Below are positions 56,513 through 64,000 of a stretch of 64,000 nucleotides of DNA, in pieces. The notes beneath the pieces were generated by a model. It searched no databases. It was not told the origin of the DNA and was given only the letters and a program-made list of their open reading frames with translations. Position 1 is the stretch's first letter, and every line of letters starts with the position of its first letter. This DNA comes from Gigantopelta aegis (taxonomy: Eukaryota; Mollusca; Gastropoda; Neomphalida; Peltospiridae), in the NCBI RefSeq assembly GCF_016097555.1, contig NC_054712.1:48302674-48366673 (forward strand). Reading direction: 5' to 3'. A program made the translations under genes and the position numbers.

Positions 56513-57021
56513 TTAAAGTTTCACCTGTGTCTGTGTTTTCATTTCGTGACATTGTTCCAACCACTTGATGGATGCCATACTATAATGGTCAGAATACGTG
56601 TAGCCATGACTGGGGATTTGGGCCATGTTGCTGGATAAAAAAACTTCCTTGGCAATAGACAAGTCATCCGTCGGTATCCACTGCCCATCAATGCAGACTG
56701 CATTTAATTCCCCGGGTTTTGGGGTTTTTTTTTTGGGTAGATACCCACTCATCATCTGGATCCATCTCTTCTCCAGTGGCATTACTCGAGGACTCTGAAG
56801 ACTCCATATATCTGACAGAGCTTCCTCATCACATCGATCTCCAAGAAGAACTTTCCATTCCTCTTTTAAGACTTTTCGCTTGAAGATACCCATACATACT
56901 CCTGCAATAGTGGTGTAGTCATTTGGCCTGTCACATTTAAAATCAGCTTCCTGAACAAATATGACGCAAAATATCGACGTCTGCTCTACAATACTTGAGC
57001 ATGTCTTTTCTAAAATCAAAG
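56513..57021 (-). pseudogene. Relic of a second PolB gene (exonuclease III region)
   Basis: Reading leftward, FDFRKDMLKYCRADVDILRH matches the Exo III neighbourhood (YCxxDV) of the PolB at 60.5-63.4 kb. After a frameshift near 56,960, TTIAGVCMGIF and IPSHGY...SIKWLEQ match the following segment of the same protein. The two copies are clearly homologous but diverged, so this is not a recent duplicate. It is cut on its 5' side by a SINE head and ends at a stop at 56,513-56,515. Exo I, Exo II and all polymerase motifs are absent. It marks an older Polinton-like insertion and has no function as it stands. Confidence 0.78.
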
Positions 57022-57113
57022 GGGCGGGACGTAGTCCAATGGTAAAGCGTTCGCTTAAGGCGCGGTCGGTCTGGGATCGATCCCCGTCGGTGGACCCATC
57101 GGGCTATTTCTCC
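57022..57113 (+). mobile_element. SINE head A fragment inserted in the PolB relic
   Basis: Only the head (GGGCGGGACGTAGTCCAATG to CATCGGGCTATTTCTC) is present, without central domain or tail. A retroposon normally loses its 5' part, so loss of the 3' part suggests a later deletion. Confidence 0.75.
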
Positions 57114-57370
57114 CCAAGTCCCTTCCACCAATCCAGAATTTTGCGTCCAAGGGAGAAACAACCTTTCAAGAATTGATCTACTATACCTCCGCATGTTAAT
57201 CTCTAGGCCAGCTTATGCAATGACATCATGACGTATGATAAAGGTATATACTAGTAAATGAAACGTTTCTGTTAACGTTTCTGTTACCGTACCGCAATGT
57301 ATGTGCAGACGACAGTAAATTTGTTTGCAAACGATGTTAAAATAAATAACTAAAAATGTAGTATTGTTAC

Positions 57371-57372
<2 letters not shown>

Positions 57373-57454
<82 letters not shown>
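57373..57454. repeat. (AT)n microsatellite
   Basis: About 80 bp of uninterrupted AT repeats. It separates the SINE-rich side from the gene-dense right end. Confidence 0.95.
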
Positions 57455-57458
<4 letters not shown>

Positions 57459-57689
57459 AGGAAATGGTTTGGTTTTCAGTATTTAGATTATAAATAGAAA
57501 TAGGAGTTGAAATAGTGGTGTTGATTGTAGTCCACAAAACAGGTAGGCTTAACCGAGTGGTAGACCCATGCAACCCGATACGATTCTAATTTGATGTTTG
57601 GTCTAAGTTATGAATATTATATTTAACTTGTGGAAAAGTTGTTGAACTATATGAGTAGTATTAGGGCCTATCCACCCCCATGACCTACT

Positions 57690-58070
57690 TTCCGTGACCT
57701 TGACCTTGGTGCACTTAGTAGGTGCCTGGCCTTGGCGTGAGTCATAGTCTGGCCTTGGCATACTTGAGAGGTGTGTGTCATAGACCGACCTTGGCACACT
57801 TGCCAGGTGTCTGCCTTGGTGTGAGTCATAGACTGATCTTGGCACTCTTGGGACAGTTGCGTGACCTACTAGGGTGAACGCCCGCCCGTGTCCCTGATGT
57901 GTGACTCGTCACCTAGCCTTGACCTATCTAGAGGGCAGTGAGTGGCATACCTGATTCAGGTAAGCAGCCGTGACTCATATTTTAGCCTTGGCATACTTGG
58001 GCCGGTACTGACGTCCTTAGGCTGGCCTTGACCCGGTTCTGACGTCCTTGGACTGACCTTGGACTGCTAT
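57690..58070 (+). repeat. Degenerate repeats containing CCTTGG / TGACCTTG motifs
   Basis: About a dozen occurrences of GACCTTG, GGCCTTGG or GCCTTGAC with spacers containing CACTTG and GTGAGTCATAG. TGACCTTGACCTTGG at about 57,699-57,713 resembles a nuclear-receptor half-site pair. The array ends just upstream of the PC4-like gene's TATA box, so it may be a promoter-proximal enhancer. This is inference only. Confidence 0.5.
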
Positions 58071-58077
58071 TTTAGAA

Positions 58078-58113
58078 TATAAAAAGGGTAGTTTTGTTAG
58101 TATCTTCATTCGC
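58078..58113 (+). promoter_or_regulatory. Core promoter of the PC4-like gene (TATA + initiator)
   Basis: TATAAAAA at 58,078-58,085 and an initiator CTTCATTC with its A at 58,108, 30 bp downstream of the first T of the TATA box. The first ATG after it is the start of the PC4-like gene. Confidence 0.65.
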
Positions 58114-58202
58114 TCTCCGAAAAGTCTACAGACAAGATCTACGTCCAGTTTTGCTACAGAAGTATTCACACATTTGCGGCTTACTGTATTTTGAAGAAGA
58201 AG

Positions 58203-58766
58203 ATGGCATCGGTACATTTATCAAATTCATCCCAGAGCCATGGTCAGGGTGAAAAATCGAGATGTCAACTAGAAATTGGGCAAAATGTCTACGTCATGGC
58301 CCAACCATGGAAGCAAGAACTGTTGATACACATCAGGAAATTCGACAGTGATAAAGGGAACACTTTCCCCACCAAACGAGGCATCACCCTTACCCTGAAA
58401 CACTGGGTTGAACTGTCTACGTGTACCGGTCAAATTGATGAAACCATAGCTGCTTTAAAGGAAAGGAAAGAAGAGAAATTGTTTCACCATCTTGGTGCCA
58501 ACATGTATGTGAGCGTGGACAAAAACATTGCAGGGGTGGACATTCGGCAGTGGTGGTGGTGTGTGGACACAGTGACGCCATCAAGGAAAGGAATTTTCCT
58601 TTCCCTTCAACAATGGAGTAAACTGAAAGACTGTTTCGAAATGGTGAGTGACTTTGTACCAGAGCTGAACTCGATTGTACCCTGCGCCATGCAAGACGAC
58701 CATCAAAACCAGATGGGCTTCCTGCAGTGCAGTTTCTGCAACCCTAACGAGTGTCATCAGTGGTAA
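58203..58766 (+). CDS. Protein with two PC4-like ssDNA-binding domains
   Basis: An intronless 187-residue protein. The first PC4/p15-like domain spans residues about 23-80 (IGQNVYVM, LLIHIRKF, PTKRGITLTLKHW). A second spans about 94-155 (LGANMYVSV, GVDIRQWW, SRKGIFLSLQQW). PC4 domains bind single-stranded DNA as dimers, so two domains in one chain could act as an internal dimer. The C-terminus is Cys-rich (CSFCNPNEC). The start is the first ATG after the promoter and has a strong context (AAGATGG). It lies 41 bp before the next gene's TATA box, a virus-like compactness. Beside a protein-primed PolB it may serve as the element's ssDNA-binding protein; a captured host transcription cofactor is the alternative. 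The domain call is by eye. Confidence 0.8.
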   Translation: MASVHLSNSSQSHGQGEKSRCQLEIGQNVYVMAQPWKQELLIHIRKFDSDKGNTFPTKRGITLTLKHWVELSTCTGQIDETIAALKERKEEKLFHHLGANMYVSVDKNIAGVDIRQWWWCVDTVTPSRKGIFLSLQQWSKLKDCFEMVSDFVPELNSIVPCAMQDDHQNQMGFLQCSFCNPNECHQW

Positions 58767-58806
58767 ACGAGTGTGACAAACATTTTGTTTTGGAGGAACT
58801 CAAAAG

Positions 58807-58842
58807 TATAAAAGAATGGATTTATGATTTACACTTCATTTG
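58807..58842 (+). promoter_or_regulatory. Core promoter of the acidic Ser-rich gene (TATA + initiator)
   Basis: TATAAAAG at 58,807-58,814 and CTTCATTT with its A at 58,838, a 31-bp spacing. Same layout and same initiator text (CTTCATT) as the promoter at 58,078. Confidence 0.62.
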
Positions 58843-58868
58843 TTTTGTGACTGTGTTTGAGAACAGAC

Positions 58869-58955
58869 ATGTTTTATGATTCTGACATTCTTGTGGCTTG
58901 TTGCACTCTATCTGGAACGAAGACGATGGCATCGGGATATTCGAGCGACATTAGT

Positions 58956-58986
<31 letters not shown>

Positions 58987-59420
58987 ACAAAGACGACGAA
59001 AGTCACACGATTTACTGTAATAGAAATGGAAAAGAGGAGATCATGGATCGAAGTGAAGAGAATGATGATGGTAAAGATGGCGAAATCAAAGAACCTACAG
59101 ATCGAGCGGGTGCTACCCGTGAACTCCAACCAGATGTTGACTGTGAAGATGGTGAAATTAAAGAACCCACAGATCAAACGGACGCTGCTCGAGAATATAA
59201 AACGGACTCTGCTCTCCACGATGATGATACCTACGACGCCATAATTTTTTGGACCTCCACTGACAAATTCGGTGATGAACTGACCATCCAATTCGTCAGT
59301 CAATTCACCAAGATAATCTCCCAGAGGGGGCTGGTAGTCTCCAGGTCTTGCCATGAAAATGACCGAGTCCGTGTCGTAGTACAACACATTTTCGCCCAGC
59401 TGTTCCAACACACTGTATAA
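58869..59420 (+). CDS. Acidic Ser-rich protein, 3' end replaced at a junction
   Basis: A plus-strand frame of 183 codons. The first ATG after the promoter is 58,869. A second in-frame ATG at 58,926 (ACGATGGCATCGG) has a better context and resembles the start of the PC4-like gene. From the second Met there is a Ser run, then an acidic/charged region with GEIKEPTD twice (about residues 56-63 and 78-85 counted from that Met). From about 59,238 to the stop the frame only reads the antisense of PolB, so the genuine C-terminus appears lost and the last ~60 residues are probably artefactual. No domain was recognised. A regulatory or structural accessory protein of the element is possible. The CAG run behind the Ser stretch (about 58,957-58,980) may be unstable. 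Confidence 0.55.
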
Positions 59421-60494
59421 CTTCAATCTCGCCCAGGAAGTGGTAAACGTCGCCAGAAAAACGTTGGTTTTTAAATCTTCTGGGATGAAGGTGGATTTGT
59501 GTTGGTATTCGAGCTGCAAAATGGTTTCTGTCAACACGTGGAAATCGATAACTTCTTTGGTGGGATCTGCCAACATCTGGAAGAAAACGTCTGCATTGCT
59601 TTCGTGGATGAAGGCAGACTGTTTCATGTTCAGACGTTGACCATACTTCCCCCAGAAACTGTTCAGACACAGCTTGGCCAGCGAACGAAGTCCCGGATTC
59701 TTTGTGATTTTATGTTTATCCAGCTGTACGCCCTCTTTGTCTCGATATTGCCTGATGTATTGGTCTTTATCTTCATCTGTCAAACACCATTCAGGCCATC
59801 CACTGGCTTCTTGTTTTAGCTTGAGAAAGGTGTTGATGTACTCGGCAAAGAGACCGCCGTCACATGTTGTTGGATCGTACTGGGTTGTTTCAGGCCAATG
59901 GTAGACCTCGTACACTGTGGTGACTTGGTACCCCTTTTCCACGGCTTTAAGAATTTCGGGTATGCACCAGGTTCCAATGATGTTCCTCTCTTCATCCGAA
60001 TGATGGCATGGTGTTTGTAGTTCCTGATCCGAACAGGTTCTGCACAAAGGAAATTTGAGTTTTCCATTGGAACGGTAAGGCAGAACAGGATGGTACAGTT
60101 TTCTAGGAGGGGCAACTTTCACCTTGGCGATTCCAAAGTATTGATGCAGTGGCTTGAAATCCTTGTGTATGATTTCAGGATGTCCTACGGGATACTGACA
60201 ATATTTGTTGACCCAAGGGTATAGAGACGTGAAATCCACGTACTTGACTTCTTCCCCTTCTTTGACTTTATAGTGCAACGTGCTGGCATTCGTTCTTCCT
60301 CCAAAGAATGAATCTCTGGGATTTAACCGGTCTTGAAGATCCAAAGAGTTCACAAATTGCTTCAGCTCTGGGTTGGATTTCAGAAGATGGTTAAACTCGT
60401 GTTCCCAAATTTCGATGACTTTGTATCCTTTCAGTTTCAGTTCTTCTCTCTTTCTACAGGTTAAGGCATACAGTTCTTCAATGGATTGACTGGT
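58908..60494 (-). CDS. polB: Family B DNA polymerase, palm/fingers half (Polinton-like)
   Basis: The in-frame continuation of the PolB reading frame after a TGA at 60,495-60,497. It carries motif A (DFTSLYPWVN, Asp codon 60,234-60,236), motif B (LNSFWGKYGQR, about 59,636-59,668) and motif C with catalytic YYDTDS (DTD at 59,367-59,375). The last conserved text is GGPKNYG, ending at 59,238. After that the frame reads antisense of the neighbouring plus-strand gene, and the thumb/C-terminal KxKG region normal for the family is missing. The frame stays open by chance to 58,908. All polymerase catalytic Asp residues are present, but without a C-terminus and with the upstream stop the gene is very probably inactive. 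It needs no internal start of its own: only GTG occurs near 60,353. Confidence 0.85.
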
Positions 60495-63389
60495 TCAAGA
60501 ATGAATGGTGTTAGAACGTTCGTGTGGGAAGCAGTGTCGACAGCCGTGCCACAAGCAGCCATGGAACTCAAAGGCCGTGTTCGTCTTCGCACAGAAACCA
60601 TCCAGTCGGTAATGAGTTCCTGGTACCTGATGTTCCCCACCATTCAGTGCATGCTGGATCTGGTACTTGTCTTGATTTCGGTGTTGAACCCATTCCAACC
60701 ACTGGATGGACACTCTGCTGAACTGATCTTTTTGGATGTACCCCTCACTTGGCACTTGAGCTATAGGACTGGGTACAGTTTCAGACTCGAAGATGGTCAT
60801 TCCACGATCTCTCAACTCTTCTTCTGTCAGCCATAAATCAGGTTTCACCTTGATGGATCCATCCTCATTGACCGTCATCCAGTCTGTGATTTTCTGGGTG
60901 TCTGTAAGTTTGACATGCTGATGTTTCTTGAGAAATTTGGTTTGAAAGATGCCCATACATACCGAGGCAATGGTGATGTACTGGGCAAACGGATCGATGC
61001 CATTGATGTAGGTGACAGCTTTGGTATCGAGGTCTATCTGTTTTTCACCAGTGGCTTCCAGCATCAGAGCTTGAAATTTTAAGCAGGCTTCTCTGAGAAC
61101 AGCGACGTCAGAGACACAGTATTCCCTCATCTCTTTCTGAAAGTCGAATATTCCCTGTTGTTCAGTATGCCACTTAAGAAATGTTGATCTCTCCTTGGAT
61201 CCCATGTAATTGGCACCATACATGTTAGGTTCGTGAAACGGTCCACGATAATTCTGGTTTCCTAGGGTGTTAAAATAATGGGGAAAGTATCCCTTCTTCA
61301 GTTCCGTCAAACCAAATGCCTTGGGAAAAGCAGCCAGCTTCATGGGGAGAAAATTCAAGCTGTCAATAATCCTGATGTTAAGTCCTCTCTCCACTTGCAG
61401 GTACATGATTTTTGATCCATTGAAAATGATTTTTTGTGGATACATCGACTGGTCAATCATGTATTCCAGAAGAAAGTAGGCATCGTAGGCCTTGTTATTA
61501 TGGGCGATAGCCGTGACATCTTTGTGGTCGTCTTGGAACAGCCATTGGCAAAACCGAATGTGGGCTCCGTCGCCTTGAAAGATGACTTGACGAAATCCAC
61601 AAGTCTTATCACATGGTTCCTTCAGGTAATTCTTCTTCTTGTCTCGTTTGTTACAGCATGGACACCTTGACCCGCATGCATGACATTTGGATGTTTCTGT
61701 GACTGGTTCGTGTTTGCACACTTCACAGGCCGTCTGTGCCACCAGGTAGTTTGGCACGTGTTGTTGTTTGCCACACCACGATTGATGGCAATGTTGACAC
61801 CGAGACTGATGACTGCAGTTGTCTCCTGTACAGGTTAGACAGACTCCACTAGGCAGGTAACCTTCCTGGCATTGAAGTAATTCATCCTGGCGGCATTCGA
61901 AATCGTAAAAAAATAATTTTGTGTGGACCTCAATGTGTTCTTTGGGAGGCTGGTAGCAAAGATGACCTTGGTCCACATAGTTGTTACAGCAGGGACATTT
62001 CCATTCCCCACAGGTGTGGAGTTTAGGATCCCTCTCGCTTCTGTCGAGCATCTTTTTGCAGATGGTACATTTCCAAAAACTCTCACACTTGGAGGGGATG
62101 GTGCGTCCCTTGTTGTCTTGCTTTTGTTGCTTGTGACGTTGAAAGCATTCCGGCGATCGACAGGTCACGTGACAGTGACGACACGACATCTGGACGTCGG
62201 TTTCGGGACAGTTCTGGCTATGACACACGATGCAGGTCAAAGAACAGGAATGATTTTTCTTGTCGTTGTATGGTTTCAAACAATGTTGACAAAAGTAGGA
62301 CGCCGAAAAAAATCCAGTGATCTTCACAATGGTGTGAAAATGGGGTGTTGGCTGCTCCACAAAATATAGAAAGAGTCTGGGTGCCTGTGACGTCTGGTCA
62401 CCCACTCGCAGGAATTTGTTACCCAGTTCGGCACTGATCACGAGGATTTGGCATCCCAAGACTTGTTCAAAGGCAGGAATGTCATTCAAACTGCATGGAC
62501 GATTGGTGGGTACTCCTGCCAGTGCACACAGTTTCAGAGCCAACGTCTTCTGCTCTCGGCGAGTTTTGTTTCTCAGATTAATGTAGAATGATTGAGGGCA
62601 TTTCTTGTGATGTATGATCAAGTCGATGAGCGGTGTCTTGGGGTAAGGACCACCCACGAGGTCTTGCCAATCTTTGCTCGAGATGCAGTTCAGTTTGGCC
62701 CAGGCAACACTGATGGCACGGGACATGCACAAATCGTCGTCATTCACGATTTCCACCAATGACTGCTTTATGTGCACCGAATTGTCAGGTCCATTGAGAT
62801 TGGTCAGTGTGACGTCAGATCTTCCGCCTCTCGGGATTTGTATGGTACCGACTTGAATGCTGAAAGATGCGTCCAGTGGTAAATCTTCGTTGCTCTGGAG
62901 TACTTTCTCGATGTGTCCCAAGATGACGTCAGCATTCAGTTCGGGTAGCGGTTGTAGGGGTACGACGATCGGTGAATTCAGGGCATCGTGATGGACGATC
63001 ACACGTCCAAGGTCGCTGCCTTGTAGATCGATGGTGGCTTCTTTGAGAACGTCTTCAAACATGCCATACAAATCGTGATGTAAATCTTTGAGTTTTTTCC
63101 CTTTCCACTGATCGTCAAACTTTATGTCGTAGGTCGTGTCGACTGCCGATGTTTTCTTGTGCGTCCTCGTACCTTTCTTTGTAAACGCGTAGGGAGTAGA
63201 TGGTGTTTCAGTGGTTACTGGAGCGGTAGCAGCAGCAACAGGACCGATCCCTCCGACTTGATTGATGGTACGCTGGCGTTTCAATGGCGGCTCTGACGAT
63301 GTAGATGGTAGTGGCGGTGGTGGCGACGATGGTCTCTGTGCACACTGTAGTCCTGACATAGTAGCTCTTCGATGTTTTAAATTGAACAT
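60495..63389 (-). CDS. polB: Family B DNA polymerase, N-terminal and exonuclease half (Polinton-like)
   Basis: 964 codons from an ATG with A at -3 (63,387-63,389) to TGA at 60,495-60,497. Residues 1-60 are Pro/Ser-rich and basic. Residues about 215-390 contain DLCMSRAISVAWAKL and ITGFFSASYFCQHCL, typical of Polinton/adintovirus PolB. A Cys/His-rich region with several CxxC pairs follows. The 3'-5' exonuclease motifs are complete: Exo I YDFE (D496, E498), Exo II HNNKAYD (D636) and Exo III YCVSD (Y757, D761). HGCLWHGCRHCFP near the end is the conserved block before the polymerase domain. Such enzymes replicate linear DNA from a protein primer in the nucleus. The TGA separates exonuclease from polymerase in one uninterrupted frame. 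TGA could come from CGA by CpG decay, be an assembly error, or be read through. The class is secure; Polinton versus adintovirus is not. Confidence 0.88.
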   Translation of the reverse strand: MFNLKHRRATMSGLQCAQRPSSPPPPLPSTSSEPPLKRQRTINQVGGIGPVAAATAPVTTETPSTPYAFTKKGTRTHKKTSAVDTTYDIKFDDQWKGKKLKDLHHDLYGMFEDVLKEATIDLQGSDLGRVIVHHDALNSPIVVPLQPLPELNADVILGHIEKVLQSNEDLPLDASFSIQVGTIQIPRGGRSDVTLTNLNGPDNSVHIKQSLVEIVNDDDLCMSRAISVAWAKLNCISSKDWQDLVGGPYPKTPLIDLIIHHKKCPQSFYINLRNKTRREQKTLALKLCALAGVPTNRPCSLNDIPAFEQVLGCQILVISAELGNKFLRVGDQTSQAPRLFLYFVEQPTPHFHTIVKITGFFSASYFCQHCLKPYNDKKNHSCSLTCIVCHSQNCPETDVQMSCRHCHVTCRSPECFQRHKQQKQDNKGRTIPSKCESFWKCTICKKMLDRSERDPKLHTCGEWKCPCCNNYVDQGHLCYQPPKEHIEVHTKLFFYDFECRQDELLQCQEGYLPSGVCLTCTGDNCSHQSRCQHCHQSWCGKQQHVPNYLVAQTACEVCKHEPVTETSKCHACGSRCPCCNKRDKKKNYLKEPCDKTCGFRQVIFQGDGAHIRFCQWLFQDDHKDVTAIAHNNKAYDAYFLLEYMIDQSMYPQKIIFNGSKIMYLQVERGLNIRIIDSLNFLPMKLAAFPKAFGLTELKKGYFPHYFNTLGNQNYRGPFHEPNMYGANYMGSKERSTFLKWHTEQQGIFDFQKEMREYCVSDVAVLREACLKFQALMLEATGEKQIDLDTKAVTYINGIDPFAQYITIASVCMGIFQTKFLKKHQHVKLTDTQKITDWMTVNEDGSIKVKPDLWLTEEELRDRGMTIFESETVPSPIAQVPSEGYIQKDQFSRVSIQWLEWVQHRNQDKYQIQHALNGGEHQVPGTHYRLDGFCAKTNTAFEFHGCLWHGCRHCFPHERSNTIHS

Positions 63390-63423
63390 GGTACCTTTCC
63401 CCTGTTTTAACGCCCGTATTGTT

Positions 63424-63609
63424 TTAGTAGTAGGCAAGCTTCTTCTGGTCGCCTTCCCCGTCGTGAAACAAATCCACCATGGTCGTAGGATGGATTCCAA
63501 TGTTCGTCAACAGTTTGATCAATTCATCATATTCCTCAAAAGAATATAAGTCTTCAACCTCGGGAGCCGGAGGAGTCTCCAACGCTTCTTCTGATTGTTC
63601 CATCTCCAT
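63424..63609 (-). CDS. Small acidic ORF upstream of PolB (61 codons)
   Basis: It starts at ATG 63,607-63,609 and stops 35 nt before the PolB ATG, in another frame. The peptide is acidic (EMEQSEEALE, FEEYDELIKL) and ends KKLAYY. It could be a short accessory protein, an upstream ORF limiting PolB translation, or an exon. I recognise no family. The next upstream ATG (63,614) lies in the PolB frame but meets a stop after about 31 codons. Confidence 0.4.
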   Translation of the reverse strand: MEMEQSEEALETPPAPEVEDLYSFEEYDELIKLLTNIGIHPTTMVDLFHDGEGDQKKLAYY

Positions 63610-63878
63610 CGCATGTCTTCTTCTTCAGATTGTTTAATTTCCTTTAGTATATCTACGATTTTTAAATTACGTATTCGTCGTTTTCAAAAATTGAAGCCAA
63701 AGGCAAGCAAAGTCGTCGCTGCTGGTGAAAGAATCCCGATTTTATGTTTCCTACCGGTTCATGCTTTGTGAATATAAGGTCATTGCATGTCCCAAACACA
63801 TTCCCACGGTTACATTCGATAAAACGCAGCTACTGTATATATAAAGTTCCAAAATGTGAATATTCGCAAAAACGCAGC

Positions 63879-63949
63879 CACGTGCAAACCATGTCACCAC
63901 TGCACGTGCGTTGTCTGCACGTGCAACATGAACACCGACAGTATAAAAG
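63879..63949 (+). promoter_or_regulatory. Three E-boxes and a TATA box facing out of the window
   Basis: CACGTG occurs at 63,879-63,884, 63,903-63,908 and 63,918-63,923, followed by TATAAAAG at 63,942-63,949. The layout fits a promoter for a plus-strand gene starting after about 63,972, divergent from PolB. CACGTG is the core site of bHLH factors. A second TATA-like string is at 63,838-63,845. Confidence 0.5.
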
Positions 63950-64000
63950 TGCAGGGTGTGTTCGCTTGCCTGGCCTCTGTATCTGGCCGACAGTTGACAA

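Noticed and set aside
56348..56638. 96-codon plus-strand frame
   Set aside because: Its second half is antisense to the PolB relic, and the rest shows no recognisable domain.
58197..58220. Start of the PC4-like protein at an upstream TTG (58,191)
   Set aside because: ATG 58,203 is the first ATG after the initiator and has a strong context. A TTG start is not expected in an animal gene.
59238..59245. PolB C-terminus supplied by a downstream exon after a GT donor at the junction
   Set aside because: GTAGGT is present, but the minus strand further left is occupied by plus-strand genes and repeats. No text resembling a PolB C-terminus was found down to 57.5 kb.
60354..60494. Frameshift between the two PolB halves
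   Set aside because: Both halves are in the same frame (positions agree modulo 3). The only lesion there is the TGA.

Overview
The window looks like a nuclear chromosome segment of an invertebrate animal, most likely a mollusc (probably a gastropod; the species cannot be named from sequence alone). It is AT-rich, has one spliced gene with long introns, and is saturated with tRNA-headed SINEs, short inverted-repeat elements (MITEs), minisatellites, microsatellites and very long pure G or C runs. No prokaryotic operon, rRNA gene or CRISPR array was seen.

Layout. 1-25.7 kb: no host gene recognised. It holds a dead Tc1/mariner-type transposase (about 0.9-1.33 kb), many SINEs and MITEs, a threefold tandem copy of a ~1.65 kb unit (4.6-9.0 kb), a minisatellite split by a TTAA-flanked element (12.8-14.3 kb), and long minisatellites at 18.3, 19.8 and 21.3-22.9 kb that create long but spurious open frames. 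25.7-45.9 kb: one four-exon plus-strand gene for a 422-residue, apparently membrane-anchored FAD-dependent monooxygenase-like protein with MICAL-like motif spacing. All three splice junctions keep the frame, and its introns are full of SINEs and nested MITEs. 46-56 kb: minisatellites (46.5-47.0 and 48.9-50.3 kb), MITEs and no recognised gene.

56.5-64 kb: a different landscape, almost free of SINEs and gene-dense. On the minus strand lies a protein-primed-type family B DNA polymerase (PolB) like those of Polinton/Maverick elements and adintoviruses. It is interrupted by one in-frame TGA and loses its C-terminus at a tail-to-tail junction near 59,238. On the plus strand are a gene with two PC4-like ssDNA-binding domains and a gene for an acidic Ser-rich protein; each follows a TATA box and an initiator with the same spacing. 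A second, older PolB relic with a SINE head in it sits at 56.5-57.1 kb. The right edge has three E-boxes and a TATA box pointing out of the window, so the element probably continues beyond 64,000.

How the parts fit: the host gene is a housekeeping-style redox enzyme of unknown substrate. PolB plus a PC4-type ssDNA-binding protein would make sense as the replication module of a virus-like selfish DNA element, but integrase, ATPase and capsid genes are not in this window. The left 56 kb mostly records successive retroposon and DNA-transposon insertions, many datable relative to each other by nesting and by target-site duplications (TSDs).
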